A DNA stretch of 64,000 bases, taken from assembly GCF_002760665.1 (NCBI RefSeq), contig NZ_PDOB01000008.1, positions 1 through 64,000 on the forward strand. Direction: 5' to 3'. The position numbers were made by a program, and so were the translations under genes. The notes below the pieces were generated by a model. That model had not been told where the DNA came from. It searched no databases and was given only the letters and a program-made list of their open reading frames with translations. Shown piece after piece: positions 10,102 to 17,735 of this stretch (position 1 is its first letter; the number at the start of each line of letters is the position of its first letter). The stretch comes from Massilia psychrophila (GTDB lineage Bacteria > Pseudomonadota > Gammaproteobacteria > Burkholderiales > Burkholderiaceae_D).

Positions 10102-10929
10102 CTATTTGTACTGCGGCCCATTCAGCAAAAACGCCCCACCCTGGTAAATCGCCGCCACGTCGTCGACCGCCGGATACTCGCCGCTGGCCGGGAACAGGTG
10201 GGCGAATTTCGATGAACTGTCTTTTGCCTTGAAGCCCAGATGCGCGGCCTTGGTGTTGTCCCACCAGCTGCCGGCATTGTCGGACTGGCCGAACACGATG
10301 GTGTGGCCGACGCGCGGCGCGAACAGCGAGCAGCGCAGCAGTTCAACCAGGTCGTCATAGCTGAAATACGTGGTCATCATGCGGCGGTTGCGCGGCTCGG
10401 GAAAGGACGAACCGATGCGCACGCAGACCGTCTCGATACCCAGGCGGTCGTAGTAATAGCGCGACAGCGACTCGCCGAAGCACTTGCTGACACCATAGAA
10501 GGTGTCGGGCCGGGTCGGCGCGTCGGCGTCGATGACGTCGGTGGTGCGGTAAAAACCCACCGCGTGGTTCGAGCTGGCGAACACCACCCGCTTGACGGCG
10601 CATTTGTGCACCGCTTCGTAGACGTTGGCGGTGCCGAGGATATTAGCCTGCATGATGTCGTCGAATGCGTATTCGGTCGACAGCCCGCCGAAGTGCAGCA
10701 CGACGTCGACGCCGTCCATCATTGCCAGCACGGCGGCCTTGTCGGCCAGGTCGCAGGCGACGATCTCTTCGCTTGCGCGCGCCGCTCCCAGCGCATCGAT
10801 ACCGATGTCGGACAGGCGCACCACGTCCGCCCATGCGCCGATGCGCTCGCGCAGCACGCGTCCCAGGCCGCCGGCGGCGCCGGTCAGCAAAATTCGTTTG
10901 AAGGGCTTGCCTATCGGCTCAATTGTCAT
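10102..10929 (-). CDS. udh: Uronate dehydrogenase (NAD-dependent SDR/epimerase family)
   Basis: A 275-residue Rossmann enzyme that oxidises galacturonate or glucuronate to the aldarolactone, the entry to the oxidative aldarate pathway. The nucleotide-binding motif TGAAGGLG is at residues 16-23 and the catalytic YxxxK at Tyr145/Lys149 within FYGVSKCFGE. The blocks ASSNHAVGFYR and RIGSSFPEPRNRRM match the Udh family closely. The frame is intact and of normal length. An alternative ATG lies 24 nt upstream. It follows the remains of garD by 35 nt, so the two were one operon. With garD and kdgD broken, its product would now have no local downstream route. Confidence 0.88.
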   Translation of the reverse strand: MTIEPIGKPFKRILLTGAAGGLGRVLRERIGAWADVVRLSDIGIDALGAARASEEIVACDLADKAAVLAMMDGVDVVLHFGGLSTEYAFDDIMQANILGTANVYEAVHKCAVKRVVFASSNHAVGFYRTTDVIDADAPTRPDTFYGVSKCFGESLSRYYYDRLGIETVCVRIGSSFPEPRNRRMMTTYFSYDDLVELLRCSLFAPRVGHTIVFGQSDNAGSWWDNTKAAHLGFKAKDSSSKFAHLFPASGEYPAVDDVAAIYQGGAFLLNGPQYK

Positions 10930-10964
10930 GGTCGTCAAAGTGTGAGGTCGCATTGGTCGCGCAA

Positions 10965-12004
10965 TCAGGTCACCGGCGCCGGGTTGAACAGCACCAGCGC
11001 GTTGTGCAGCTTCCACTGCTCGGCCCAGGTCTTGCGGCCGCTGGCGACGTCGAGCAGCATCTGGAACAGTTCCCAGCCGACGTCGGCGATGGTGGCTTCG
11101 CCGCTGGCGATGCGCCCGGCGTCGAGGTCCATCAGGTCGTGCCAGCGTTTGGCCAGTTCGGTGCGGGTAGCCACCTTGATCACCGGCACGGCGGCCAGGC
11201 CGTAAGGGGTGCCGCGGCCGGTCGTAAAAACGTGCAGATTCCTGCCGGCCGCCAGCTGCAAGGTGCCGCAAATAAAGTCGCTGGCCGGCGCGGCGGCGTA
11301 GATCAGGCCTTTGCGGGTCAGTTTTTCGCCCGGCGCCAGCACCCCCGAAATGGCCGAGCTGCCGGACTTGACGATCGAGCCCATCGCTTTCTCGACGATG
11401 TTCGACAGGCCGCCCTTCCTGTTGCCGGGCGTGGTGTTGGCGCTGCGGTCGGCGCCGCCGCGCTCGAGGTAGTCGTCGTACCAGGCCATCTGCGCGATCA
11501 ACGCTGCCGCCACGTCGGCATCAACGGCGCGCGCGGTCAGTTGGTCGATGCCGTCGCGCACTTCCGTCGTCTCCGAGAACATTACGGTAGCGCCGGCGCG
11601 CACCAACAGGTCGGTGGCGAAGCCAAGCGCCGGATTGGCGGTGACGCCGGAAAAAGCGTCGCTGCCGCCGCACTGCATGCCGACCGTCAGTTCGGCAGCC
11701 GGGCAGGTTTCGCGCCGGCGCAGGTTGAGCCGGGCCAGCTGCAGGTCGGCCGTTTTCACGATCGCGTCGATCATCGACATGAAGCCGACATGGGCCGCGT
11801 CCTGCAGGCAAACAAGGGACGGCTGGCCGCCATTGCCGGCGATCCAGATCGCGCCGCGCGGGAACAGGCGCGCCGGCTGCAGTTTTTCGCACCCCAAGCT
11901 GACGACCAGCGCCTGGCCGCCGAAGTTCGGGTTCATGCTGATGTTGCGCAGCGTGCGGATCGGGATTTCGGCGCCTGGCGCGTCGATCGCCACGCCGCAG
12001 CCGT
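10965..12004 (-). pseudogene. garD: Galactarate dehydratase, N-terminally truncated
   Basis: This frame encodes the C-terminal two thirds of galactarate dehydratase (UxaA/GarD family, which dehydrates galactarate to 5-dehydro-4-deoxyglucarate). Family blocks run from [11 protein letters not shown] through [29 protein letters not shown] and [10 protein letters not shown] to the canonical end FNPAPVT. From memory of E. coli GarD about 170 residues, including the SAF-like domain, should precede YGCG. Here the sequence before that Tyr is antisense to the neighbouring regulator remnant, so promoter, start and N-terminus are gone. The frame stays open by chance to 12158. Almost certainly inactive. 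Confidence 0.88.
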
Positions 12005-12487
12005 ACGCGCTCGAGCTGGGCGGCGCGATCGAAGTGCGCGGCGGCTCGGGCGTGTATGTCAGCGCGCCAACCGACTCGCACCGCAGCCTGCAGGAAGCCG
12101 GTTCCGGCCCGTTCGAAGTGCTGTCGGCGCGCCGCCCGCATGGCAACCGACGGCGCAATCGACGCCATCTTTCGCGCGGTCGAAGAGATCGAACACCAGC
12201 ACGCCGACAAGTCGAGCAACGAGCAGGCCGACCGCAATTTTCATCTCGCGATCGCCCGTGCCACCGGCAACAGCGCGCTGGTGGGCGTGATGGGCTACCT
12301 GTGGGACCAGCGTGGCCACTTGTGGCACAAGCTGAAAGAGCATTTCCAGACTGAAGAGCTGCGCCAGGCGACGCTGGCCGACCATCGCCGCATCGTCGAA
12401 GCGATCGCCGCGCGCGACCCGGCCGAGGCCAAGCGGGCGATGCGCGCCCACCTGGAACGGGTCACGCGCACGTTCTCGCGCGGTTAA
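12005..12487 (+). pseudogene. GntR/FCD-family regulator remnant (truncated and internally deleted)
   Basis: The plus strand reads [19 protein letters not shown], the end of a GntR winged helix, then a linker to FEVLSARR (about 12137). At that point the frame shifts to [18 protein letters not shown] and the rest of an FCD ligand-binding domain ending at 12487 ([14 protein letters not shown]-like block, then [12 protein letters not shown]). The DNA-binding helices before ALEL are absent and a short stretch (normally LxEGEVAxxAA-like) is missing at the frameshift. It was transcribed divergently from garD, which fits a local aldarate regulator. It cannot now encode a DNA-binding protein. Confidence 0.82.
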
Positions 12488-12584
12488 TCAATACAGATAT
12501 CAAGCAGAACCAGAACATCTTCTGCAAGCATGCGATGTCGGCGTAACAAGGTAGCACTCACCTGATCGAAGATAGGCATCGCAC

Positions 12585-13345
12585 ATGACCGTTCGCCATT
12601 ACCTGCATGCTGCGACCTTCGCCGCCGCCGCCGGCACCTGCCATAGCGCCAGCGCCAGCGAACAGCTCACCGTTGCCGTCACCAATACCGGCGCGCTGGC
12701 GCGGCCGGCCGAGACCATCGTCATCGCCTGGGCCAGCGTCAACCAGTACCTGCCGGGCGCGCTGCTGCAGCAGATCGCGGTAAAGGACGCGGCCGGCAAG
12801 CTGCTGGCGTACCAGGTCACCAACGTCGCGCCGCAGGCGAAGGATCCGCGCGGCGTCGGCGCCGCCGTCTGCAAATCGGTCAAGTTCGGCGTCGTCATCT
12901 ACAACCGCAACGTCTGCAAGCTGAACGCCGCCTCGCTGCTGAAGTTGGCCGATCGCTGTCCGAACCTGATCGGCTTCAAGGACGGCGTCGGCGAAATCGA
13001 CACCATGGTCACCATCCGCCGCAAGCTGGGCGACCGTTTTACTTACCTGGGCGGCCTGCCGACTGCGGAGGTGTATGCGGAAGCGTATAAGGCGCTCGGC
13101 GTTCCGGTGTACTCGTCGGCAGTGTTCAATTTCATTCCGAAGACGCCGATCGCGTTTTACGAAGCAGTGCGCACCAACGACACCGCTACCACCGGCCGCC
13201 TGATCGACAGCTTTTTCCTGCCGTACCTGGATATCCGCAACAAGCAGGCCGGCTATGCGGTCAGCATCGTCAAGGCCACAGCGCCGGCCCGGTGCGTACG
13301 CCGTTGACCGATTTAAACGCGCAGGAATGCGAACATCAGGCAGGA
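12585..13345 (+). pseudogene. Chimera: DUF4861 N-terminus fused to 5-dehydro-4-deoxyglucarate dehydratase C-terminus
   Basis: The open frame 12585-13307 (240 residues) joins two unrelated genes. Residues 1-88 carry a signal peptide and the start of a DUF4861-type exported protein ([36 protein letters not shown]). From about residue 93 ([16 protein letters not shown]) it is the C-terminal half of KdgD, a DHDPS-superfamily enzyme ([38 protein letters not shown]). After SIVKA a small deletion shifts the frame; the family ending [10 protein letters not shown] continues in another frame to about 13345. KdgD's first half, with part of its active site, is missing. Two deletions are needed to explain it. 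Confidence 0.82.
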
Positions 13346-13679
13346 CTTCATTTTAACGGGGGAAAGAGAGCTGTTTCCGGGCAACCGTTTTACCACTCCC
13401 CCCCATTTTACCGAGGTGCTTCCCTTGCCCTTGCTACCGTGTGGAAACGGCATGCGCGCGCAGTGGCGGCGCGACGGCGACGACGGGCACGCTGCGCTGC
13501 ACGGCGTCGGCGTTGCGCTCCAGGATCTGAAAGACGCCCAGGACGACCGCGAACTGCTGTTCGCGCGCCTGAAAACGGCAGCGGAACGGGCGCACATTAC
13601 GCGGCGCAATCCGGCGGCCCAGCGCCTGACTGGCCAGCGCACCCTTGCATCCGCCGAGCCTTGTCTCCATATGACCGCC
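13346..13679. other. Gap without a recognisable gene
   Basis: About 330 bases between the kdgD remnant and the HNH gene. The frame of the HNH gene is open upstream to 13416 and includes a plausible helical stretch (ALQDLKDAQDDRELLFARL). It has no family resemblance and begins in low-complexity Pro/Leu codons, so it may be another eroded fragment. Nothing else is seen. Confidence 0.4.
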
Positions 13680-13970
13680 ATGACGGAAGAAACGTGCCCC
13701 TTGTGCGGAAGAACGCTTGGCGATGTCAACGTCGACAGACACCACCTTGTCCCGAAAACCTTTAAAGGCAAGGAACAATTCTTCGTCCACAAGATTTGCC
13801 ATCGCAAGATTCATTCGGTCTTTACCGAACGCGAACTGCTGCAGAAATATCACACCTGGGCCGCGCTGCAGGGCCATCCGGACATCCACGTCTTCATCGC
13901 ATGGGTGGCACGCAAACCTGCCGCCTTTTACGCAACGACGGCAACGTCCAACAAGAAAAAGGCGCGCTGA
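13680..13970 (+). CDS. Small HNH-type nuclease-like protein
   Basis: A 96-residue protein with a zinc-knuckle start CPLCGRTLG (Cys6, Cys9), a HH pair (21-22) in VDRHHLVPKTFKG and a second metal group CHRKIH (Cys40, His41, His45). This is the arrangement of small HNH endonuclease-fold proteins. The rest is helical (TERELLQKYHTW, VFIAWVARKPAAFY) with a Lys-rich tail. ATG at 13680 is preferred; another in-frame ATG at 13671 is equally possible. It is a stand-alone gene among gene remnants and appears intact. Its substrate, and whether it cleaves DNA at all, are unknown. Confidence 0.65.
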   Translation: MTEETCPLCGRTLGDVNVDRHHLVPKTFKGKEQFFVHKICHRKIHSVFTERELLQKYHTWAALQGHPDIHVFIAWVARKPAAFYATTATSNKKKAR

Positions 13971-13992
13971 CCTGGCGATCGCCGCGGTCGGC

Positions 13993-14390
13993 CTAAATGG
14001 CGCCCGGCAGCGCACCGGCCAGAACATCAACTACAGCGCGGATGAGCCGGCTGGTGCGAATCTCCCGATGCACCACCAGCCACATCGGCAGGGGCGCAAT
14101 GCGCAGCACGTCGGGCAGCGCCTGCACAATATCGGCATCGGAGCGGGCCAAGTAATTTGCCACGAAGCCGATGCCCAAACCCGCGCGCACGGCTTCCCAT
14201 TGCACGATCAGGTCGTCCGTGCGCAGCGCAAACAAGTCTTTGCTGGCCGCATAGCCGATCTTCCTGGCGACCAGTTCCACCTGAATGTCCGGCAGCACCT
14301 GCCGCATGCGCGCCAGGATGAGCGGGAAAATGTGCACTGCCACGGGTGTGCTGGCGCTAATGCGAACTGTGCCGGTGTTGTGGGCCTGGG
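13993..14390 (-). pseudogene. LysR-family regulator remnant with internal deletions
   Basis: The minus strand keeps pieces of a LysR effector domain in one frame. GTVRISASTPVAVHIFPLIL leads to PDIQVELV, then RKIGYAASKDLF jumps to ALRTDDLIVQWEAVRAGLGI, and the end MWLVVHREIRTS to GALPGAI is normal. Compared with ordinary LysR proteins about 25 residues are missing after VELV and about 50 after RKIG. The N-terminal winged helix is absent: upstream codons to 14622 look unrelated. Both internal losses kept the frame. It is a non-functional relic; its target genes are unknown. Confidence 0.75.
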
Positions 14391-14686
14391 CGCAGTCGCC
14401 GCGCACGATCCCCGCCCACATGCGCGAGGTTCGCCGCGAAATCCGGGCGCTATGCCATGCTGGTGCGGCGCATGCTGCGCGTAACGCCGGCGCGGTGCCA
14501 CTGCGCTTCGTCGGCCTGTGCGTGCTCGAAAAAGGCAAGCCGCTCGCCACTGCAGTGAACTGCGGCAGATTTACCGGACGCTGTCGGCATTGATGCAAAA
14601 ACGGCACTATACTGAAGCTCAAAGGGAAAACAGCACGCCGGCGTCGGCAGAACGTCGTGCATCAGCACATAACAAAGGTGGATGTG
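14391..14686. other. Gap with unassigned coding-like traces
   Basis: About 300 bases between the LysR relic and the SoxYZ-like gene. A plus-strand stretch reads PLRFVGLCVLEKGKPLATA, which looks like a protein fragment but cannot be assigned. The promoter of the following operon must lie in the right half; no consensus hexamers stand out. Confidence 0.35.
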
Positions 14687-15505
14687 ATGAAAAATCGTAT
14701 ACATAATTCGCGGCGCTGGTATTTTTTTTCCGGCCTGGCGATGCTGGCCTTGTCGGCATGCCCGCTGCAGGCGACGGCACAAGCGGTCGATACGCTGTGG
14801 CCAGCCTTGCAAAAATCGTATTTCGACGGCAAAAAACTGGAAGCGGCGCCGTTCATCCGCCTGACTGCGCCCGAGCGCGCGGCCAGCGGCGAGCAAGTCC
14901 CTTTCGCTTTCAGCATCGATCATCCGATGACGGCACAGCGCTACATCAAGTCGGTCACCCTATTCGTCGATGCCAATCCGGTACCCCTGACGGCGGTTTT
15001 TCACTTTAACCCTGCGAGCGGAAAAGCGGAAATTTCCAGCAGAATCCGCTTCGAATCCGATTCGCTGGTGCACGTCGTCGCCGAATCGAGCGATGGCAGG
15101 TTTTATGTCAATGCGATTGCCGTGAAGGCGTCGGGCGGTTGCGGCGGCCCGACGTCAGGCGATGATCCGGCGGTGATGGCGGCGGCAGGGAAAATGAAAA
15201 TGGCGCTCGACGGGCCAGTAAAACTCGGCGACGTCAACCAGGCCAGGCTGTTGATCAGGCATCCGATGTACACCGGTTTGCAGCGCAATCTGTCGACGAA
15301 TGCATTTCGGCCGGCTTTTTTCATCAACAAGATCGAAGTCACTTATAACGGCAAGCCGGTGATGACGGCGGACACGTTTATCGGCATCAGCGAAAATCCC
15401 TCCCTCCAGTTCGGCTTCGTCGCCGACCAGCCCGGCGCGCTGCAAATCGTCATCCACGACAATGAAGGCGGCACCTTCCGCCAATCGCTGGACGTTCGAG
15501 GCTAG
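14687..15505 (+). CDS. SoxYZ-fusion sulfur carrier, quinoprotein-dehydrogenase-associated type
   Basis: A 272-residue exported protein joining a SoxY-like and a SoxZ-like domain. The signal peptide spans about 1-32 (ending ATAQA). The SoxY-like part ends with GGCGG at residues 150-154; Cys152 corresponds to the swinging-arm cysteine that carries sulfur intermediates in true SoxY. A linker leads to the SoxZ-like domain (about 180-272: LIRHPMYTGLQ, INKIEVTYNGKPV, FGFVADQPGA). ATG at 14687 follows AAAGGTGG; a GTG at 14657 is less likely. It heads a three-gene operon with a metallo-hydrolase and a flavoprotein. Known relatives accompany PQQ alcohol dehydrogenases; their exact reaction is not established. 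Confidence 0.85.
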   Translation: MKNRIHNSRRWYFFSGLAMLALSACPLQATAQAVDTLWPALQKSYFDGKKLEAAPFIRLTAPERAASGEQVPFAFSIDHPMTAQRYIKSVTLFVDANPVPLTAVFHFNPASGKAEISSRIRFESDSLVHVVAESSDGRFYVNAIAVKASGGCGGPTSGDDPAVMAAAGKMKMALDGPVKLGDVNQARLLIRHPMYTGLQRNLSTNAFRPAFFINKIEVTYNGKPVMTADTFIGISENPSLQFGFVADQPGALQIVIHDNEGGTFRQSLDVRG

Positions 15506-15506
15506 A

Positions 15507-16442
15507 TTGCGGCGCCTGATCTTCATGGCCTGGCTGGCTGCCGCCGCTGCCACACCCATTGCCGCGGCGCCGCTGCGCGTCGATCAAGTCGCGCCAGGCG
15601 TATATGTGCACCTCGGGCAGCACAAGGATTTCGAGGACGGTTACGATGGCGATATCGCCAACATCGGCTTTGTGATCGGCACCGACGCGGTCGCCGTCAT
15701 CGATACGGGCGGCTCGTATGCCGTCGGCATGGCCTTGAAACAAGCGCTGCGCAAAATCACCCGGCTGCCGATCCGCTATGTGATCAATACGCATGGGCAT
15801 CCCGACCATGTGTTCGGCAACGCCGCCTTCATGACTGCCGATGCCACCGAAGCGAACGCGCCACCGCAATTGATCGGTCACGCCAGGCTACCTGCGGCGA
15901 TGGCGCTGCGCAGCGAAGCCTATCTGCGCAATTTGAAAAAGCAATTGGGCAACAAAGCTGATAAAAGCACGCTGGTCCCGCCCGGCCGGACCGTGCAACA
16001 TCGCCTGACGCTCGACCTGGGCAACCGAAAGCTGGAATTGACAGCCTGGCCGAGCGCGCACACGGACAACGATGTGACGCTGTTCGATGTCGCCACCGGC
16101 ACGCTGTGGACCGGCGATTTGCTCTTCATCGAGCGCACGCCCGCCATCGATGGCGACATCAAAGGTTGGCTCTCTGCCATCGATACATTGAAAAAAATGC
16201 CGGCTACCATGACCGTCCCCGGACACGGCCCCGTCACCGGCGATAAAAACCGGGCGCTGACCAGGCAGCGCGATTACCTGACGACCTTGCTGCACGATGT
16301 GCGAACCAGCATCCGGCAGGGCGACGACATGACGGCGACGATGGCAACGGCGGCTGCCGCTGAACGAGCGCGCTGGCAACTGTTTGATGTCGTCAACCAA
16401 CGCAATGTCAACCTGCTCTACCCAGCTTTGGAATGGGAGTAA
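15507..16442 (+). CDS. Exported metallo-beta-lactamase-fold hydrolase (quinoprotein relay type)
   Basis: A 311-residue zinc hydrolase of the MBL superfamily. The motif HGHPDH is at about residues 96-101, and later metal ligands are visible in WPSAHTDND, WTGDLLF and VPGHGPV. I place the start at TTG 15507, one base after the previous stop, because it follows GAGG at a good distance and yields the signal peptide MRRLIFMAWLAAAAATPIAA. An ATG at 15462 would overlap the SoxYZ gene by 44 nt and spoil the signal peptide. It resembles SoxH-related hydrolases of PQQ-dehydrogenase clusters. Substrate unknown; a persulfide or thioester on the carrier is one possibility (inference). Confidence 0.82.
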   Translation: MRRLIFMAWLAAAAATPIAAAPLRVDQVAPGVYVHLGQHKDFEDGYDGDIANIGFVIGTDAVAVIDTGGSYAVGMALKQALRKITRLPIRYVINTHGHPDHVFGNAAFMTADATEANAPPQLIGHARLPAAMALRSEAYLRNLKKQLGNKADKSTLVPPGRTVQHRLTLDLGNRKLELTAWPSAHTDNDVTLFDVATGTLWTGDLLFIERTPAIDGDIKGWLSAIDTLKKMPATMTVPGHGPVTGDKNRALTRQRDYLTTLLHDVRTSIRQGDDMTATMATAAAAERARWQLFDVVNQRNVNLLYPALEWE

Positions 16443-16446
16443 CACG

Positions 16447-17724
16447 ATGCGCAGGCGGGATTTTCTTGAATTGGCACTGGCCGGATCGGCCTGGTCATCG
16501 ATGGCCGCCGCCGCCGGCACTGGCGCTCAGTCGCGCAAAACCAGCCTGGGGCGTGTCGTCGTGGTCGGCGCCGGCTTCGGCGGCGCCACTGCCGCCAAGT
16601 ATGTGAGAATATTGAGCGGCGGGCGCATCGACGTCATCCTCGTCGACCAGAACCCCGATTTTATTTCTTGCCCGGTCAGCAACCGCGTGCTGGGGGGCCA
16701 AAAAACGCTGGAACAGCTGACGTTTGGTTACGATTCGCTGCGGCAAAACCATGGCGTCAAATTCATGCAAGGCCGCGTGACGGCGATCGATGCGGACCAG
16801 TCGCACATTGTGATTGAGGGTAAAAAACAGGACAAAAAACTGTCGTACGACCGGCTGATCGTCGCCCCTGGCATCGACTTCATTGTTGACGCCTTTCCGA
16901 CGCTCGCCGGCGCACAGCAGCAAATTCCCCATGCGTGGAAAGCGGGGCCGCAAACGCGCAATTTGCACCAGCAGCTGATCGCCATGCCCGCTGGCGGCGT
17001 CTTCACGATCGTGGTGCCAGCGCAGCCTTACCGCTGCCCGCCCGCGCCCTACGAGCGCGCGTGCCAAGTCGCTTTTTATTTAACAACGCACAATCCGCGG
17101 GCCAAAATCATGGTGCTCGATGCCAATCCCGTCATCACGTCGAAACGCGCCCTGTTCGAACGGGCATGGCGCGATCTATATCCGGGCATGATCGAGTACG
17201 TACCGGGCAGCGAGTTGCAGCAAGTCGAGGTGGCAACGAAGACCGTCAAGACCGCGTTCGATACGGTCAAGTCACATGTGCTGAACATCATTCCACCCCA
17301 GCGCGCGGGCCGGATTGCGCAAGAGTGCGGCCTGGCCAATGTGGAGGGGCGCTGGTGCGAAGTCGACTTTGTCAGTTACGCATCGACCGTCTTGCCGCGC
17401 GTTCATGTGATTGGCGATGCGATCGATTCCGGCTTGCCCAAATCGGCACATATGTCGAATGCCCAGGCAAAGATATGCGCGCGTGCTGTCGTGGCGCTGA
17501 TGCAGGGACAAGCGCCGGACCCGGCACCGGCGTTCGCCAATACGTGCTACAGCTATATCGACGACAGGCAGGCGATGCATGTATCGACACTGTACCGCTA
17601 CGATGCGGCGAAAAGGAGCATGCAGTCTGACAAAGGCAGCATCCTGTCGGACCATCCATCGGCGCAGGAAGGCGTGGATGCCGAGGCGTGGGCGCAGCAG
17701 ATCTGGGGCGATGTGCTGCGTTAG
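16447..17724 (+). CDS. FAD-dependent oxidoreductase, sulfide dehydrogenase (FccB) type
   Basis: A 425-residue periplasmic flavoprotein with a Tat-type leader (RRRDFLELALAG at 2-13) and an FAD-binding motif VVVVGAGFGG at 37-46. The two redox-active cysteines of the FccB family appear in DFISCPVSNRVLGG and in the block YRCPPAPYERACQ. The C-terminal flavocytochrome-c flavin domain is present (HVIGDAIDSGLPKSAHMSN, then CYSYIDD). The start ATG follows GGGAG overlapping the previous stop. No cytochrome subunit (FccA) gene is adjacent, so the electron acceptor is unknown. With the two genes before it, it suggests a periplasmic sulfur-handling or quinoprotein-support pathway. Confidence 0.85.
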   Translation: MRRRDFLELALAGSAWSSMAAAAGTGAQSRKTSLGRVVVVGAGFGGATAAKYVRILSGGRIDVILVDQNPDFISCPVSNRVLGGQKTLEQLTFGYDSLRQNHGVKFMQGRVTAIDADQSHIVIEGKKQDKKLSYDRLIVAPGIDFIVDAFPTLAGAQQQIPHAWKAGPQTRNLHQQLIAMPAGGVFTIVVPAQPYRCPPAPYERACQVAFYLTTHNPRAKIMVLDANPVITSKRALFERAWRDLYPGMIEYVPGSELQQVEVATKTVKTAFDTVKSHVLNIIPPQRAGRIAQECGLANVEGRWCEVDFVSYASTVLPRVHVIGDAIDSGLPKSAHMSNAQAKICARAVVALMQGQAPDPAPAFANTCYSYIDDRQAMHVSTLYRYDAAKRSMQSDKGSILSDHPSAQEGVDAEAWAQQIWGDVLR

Positions 17725-17735
17725 CCGAGGCTCGC

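Noticed and set aside
12005-12158. N-terminal extension of garD to 12158
   Set aside because: The codons are antisense to the GntR remnant and unlike any GarD N-terminus; the open frame is accidental.
13416-13679. Long N-terminal extension of the HNH protein
   Set aside because: Begins in low-complexity codons and has no recognisable domain. The compact form starting at 13680 (or 13671) fits small HNH proteins.
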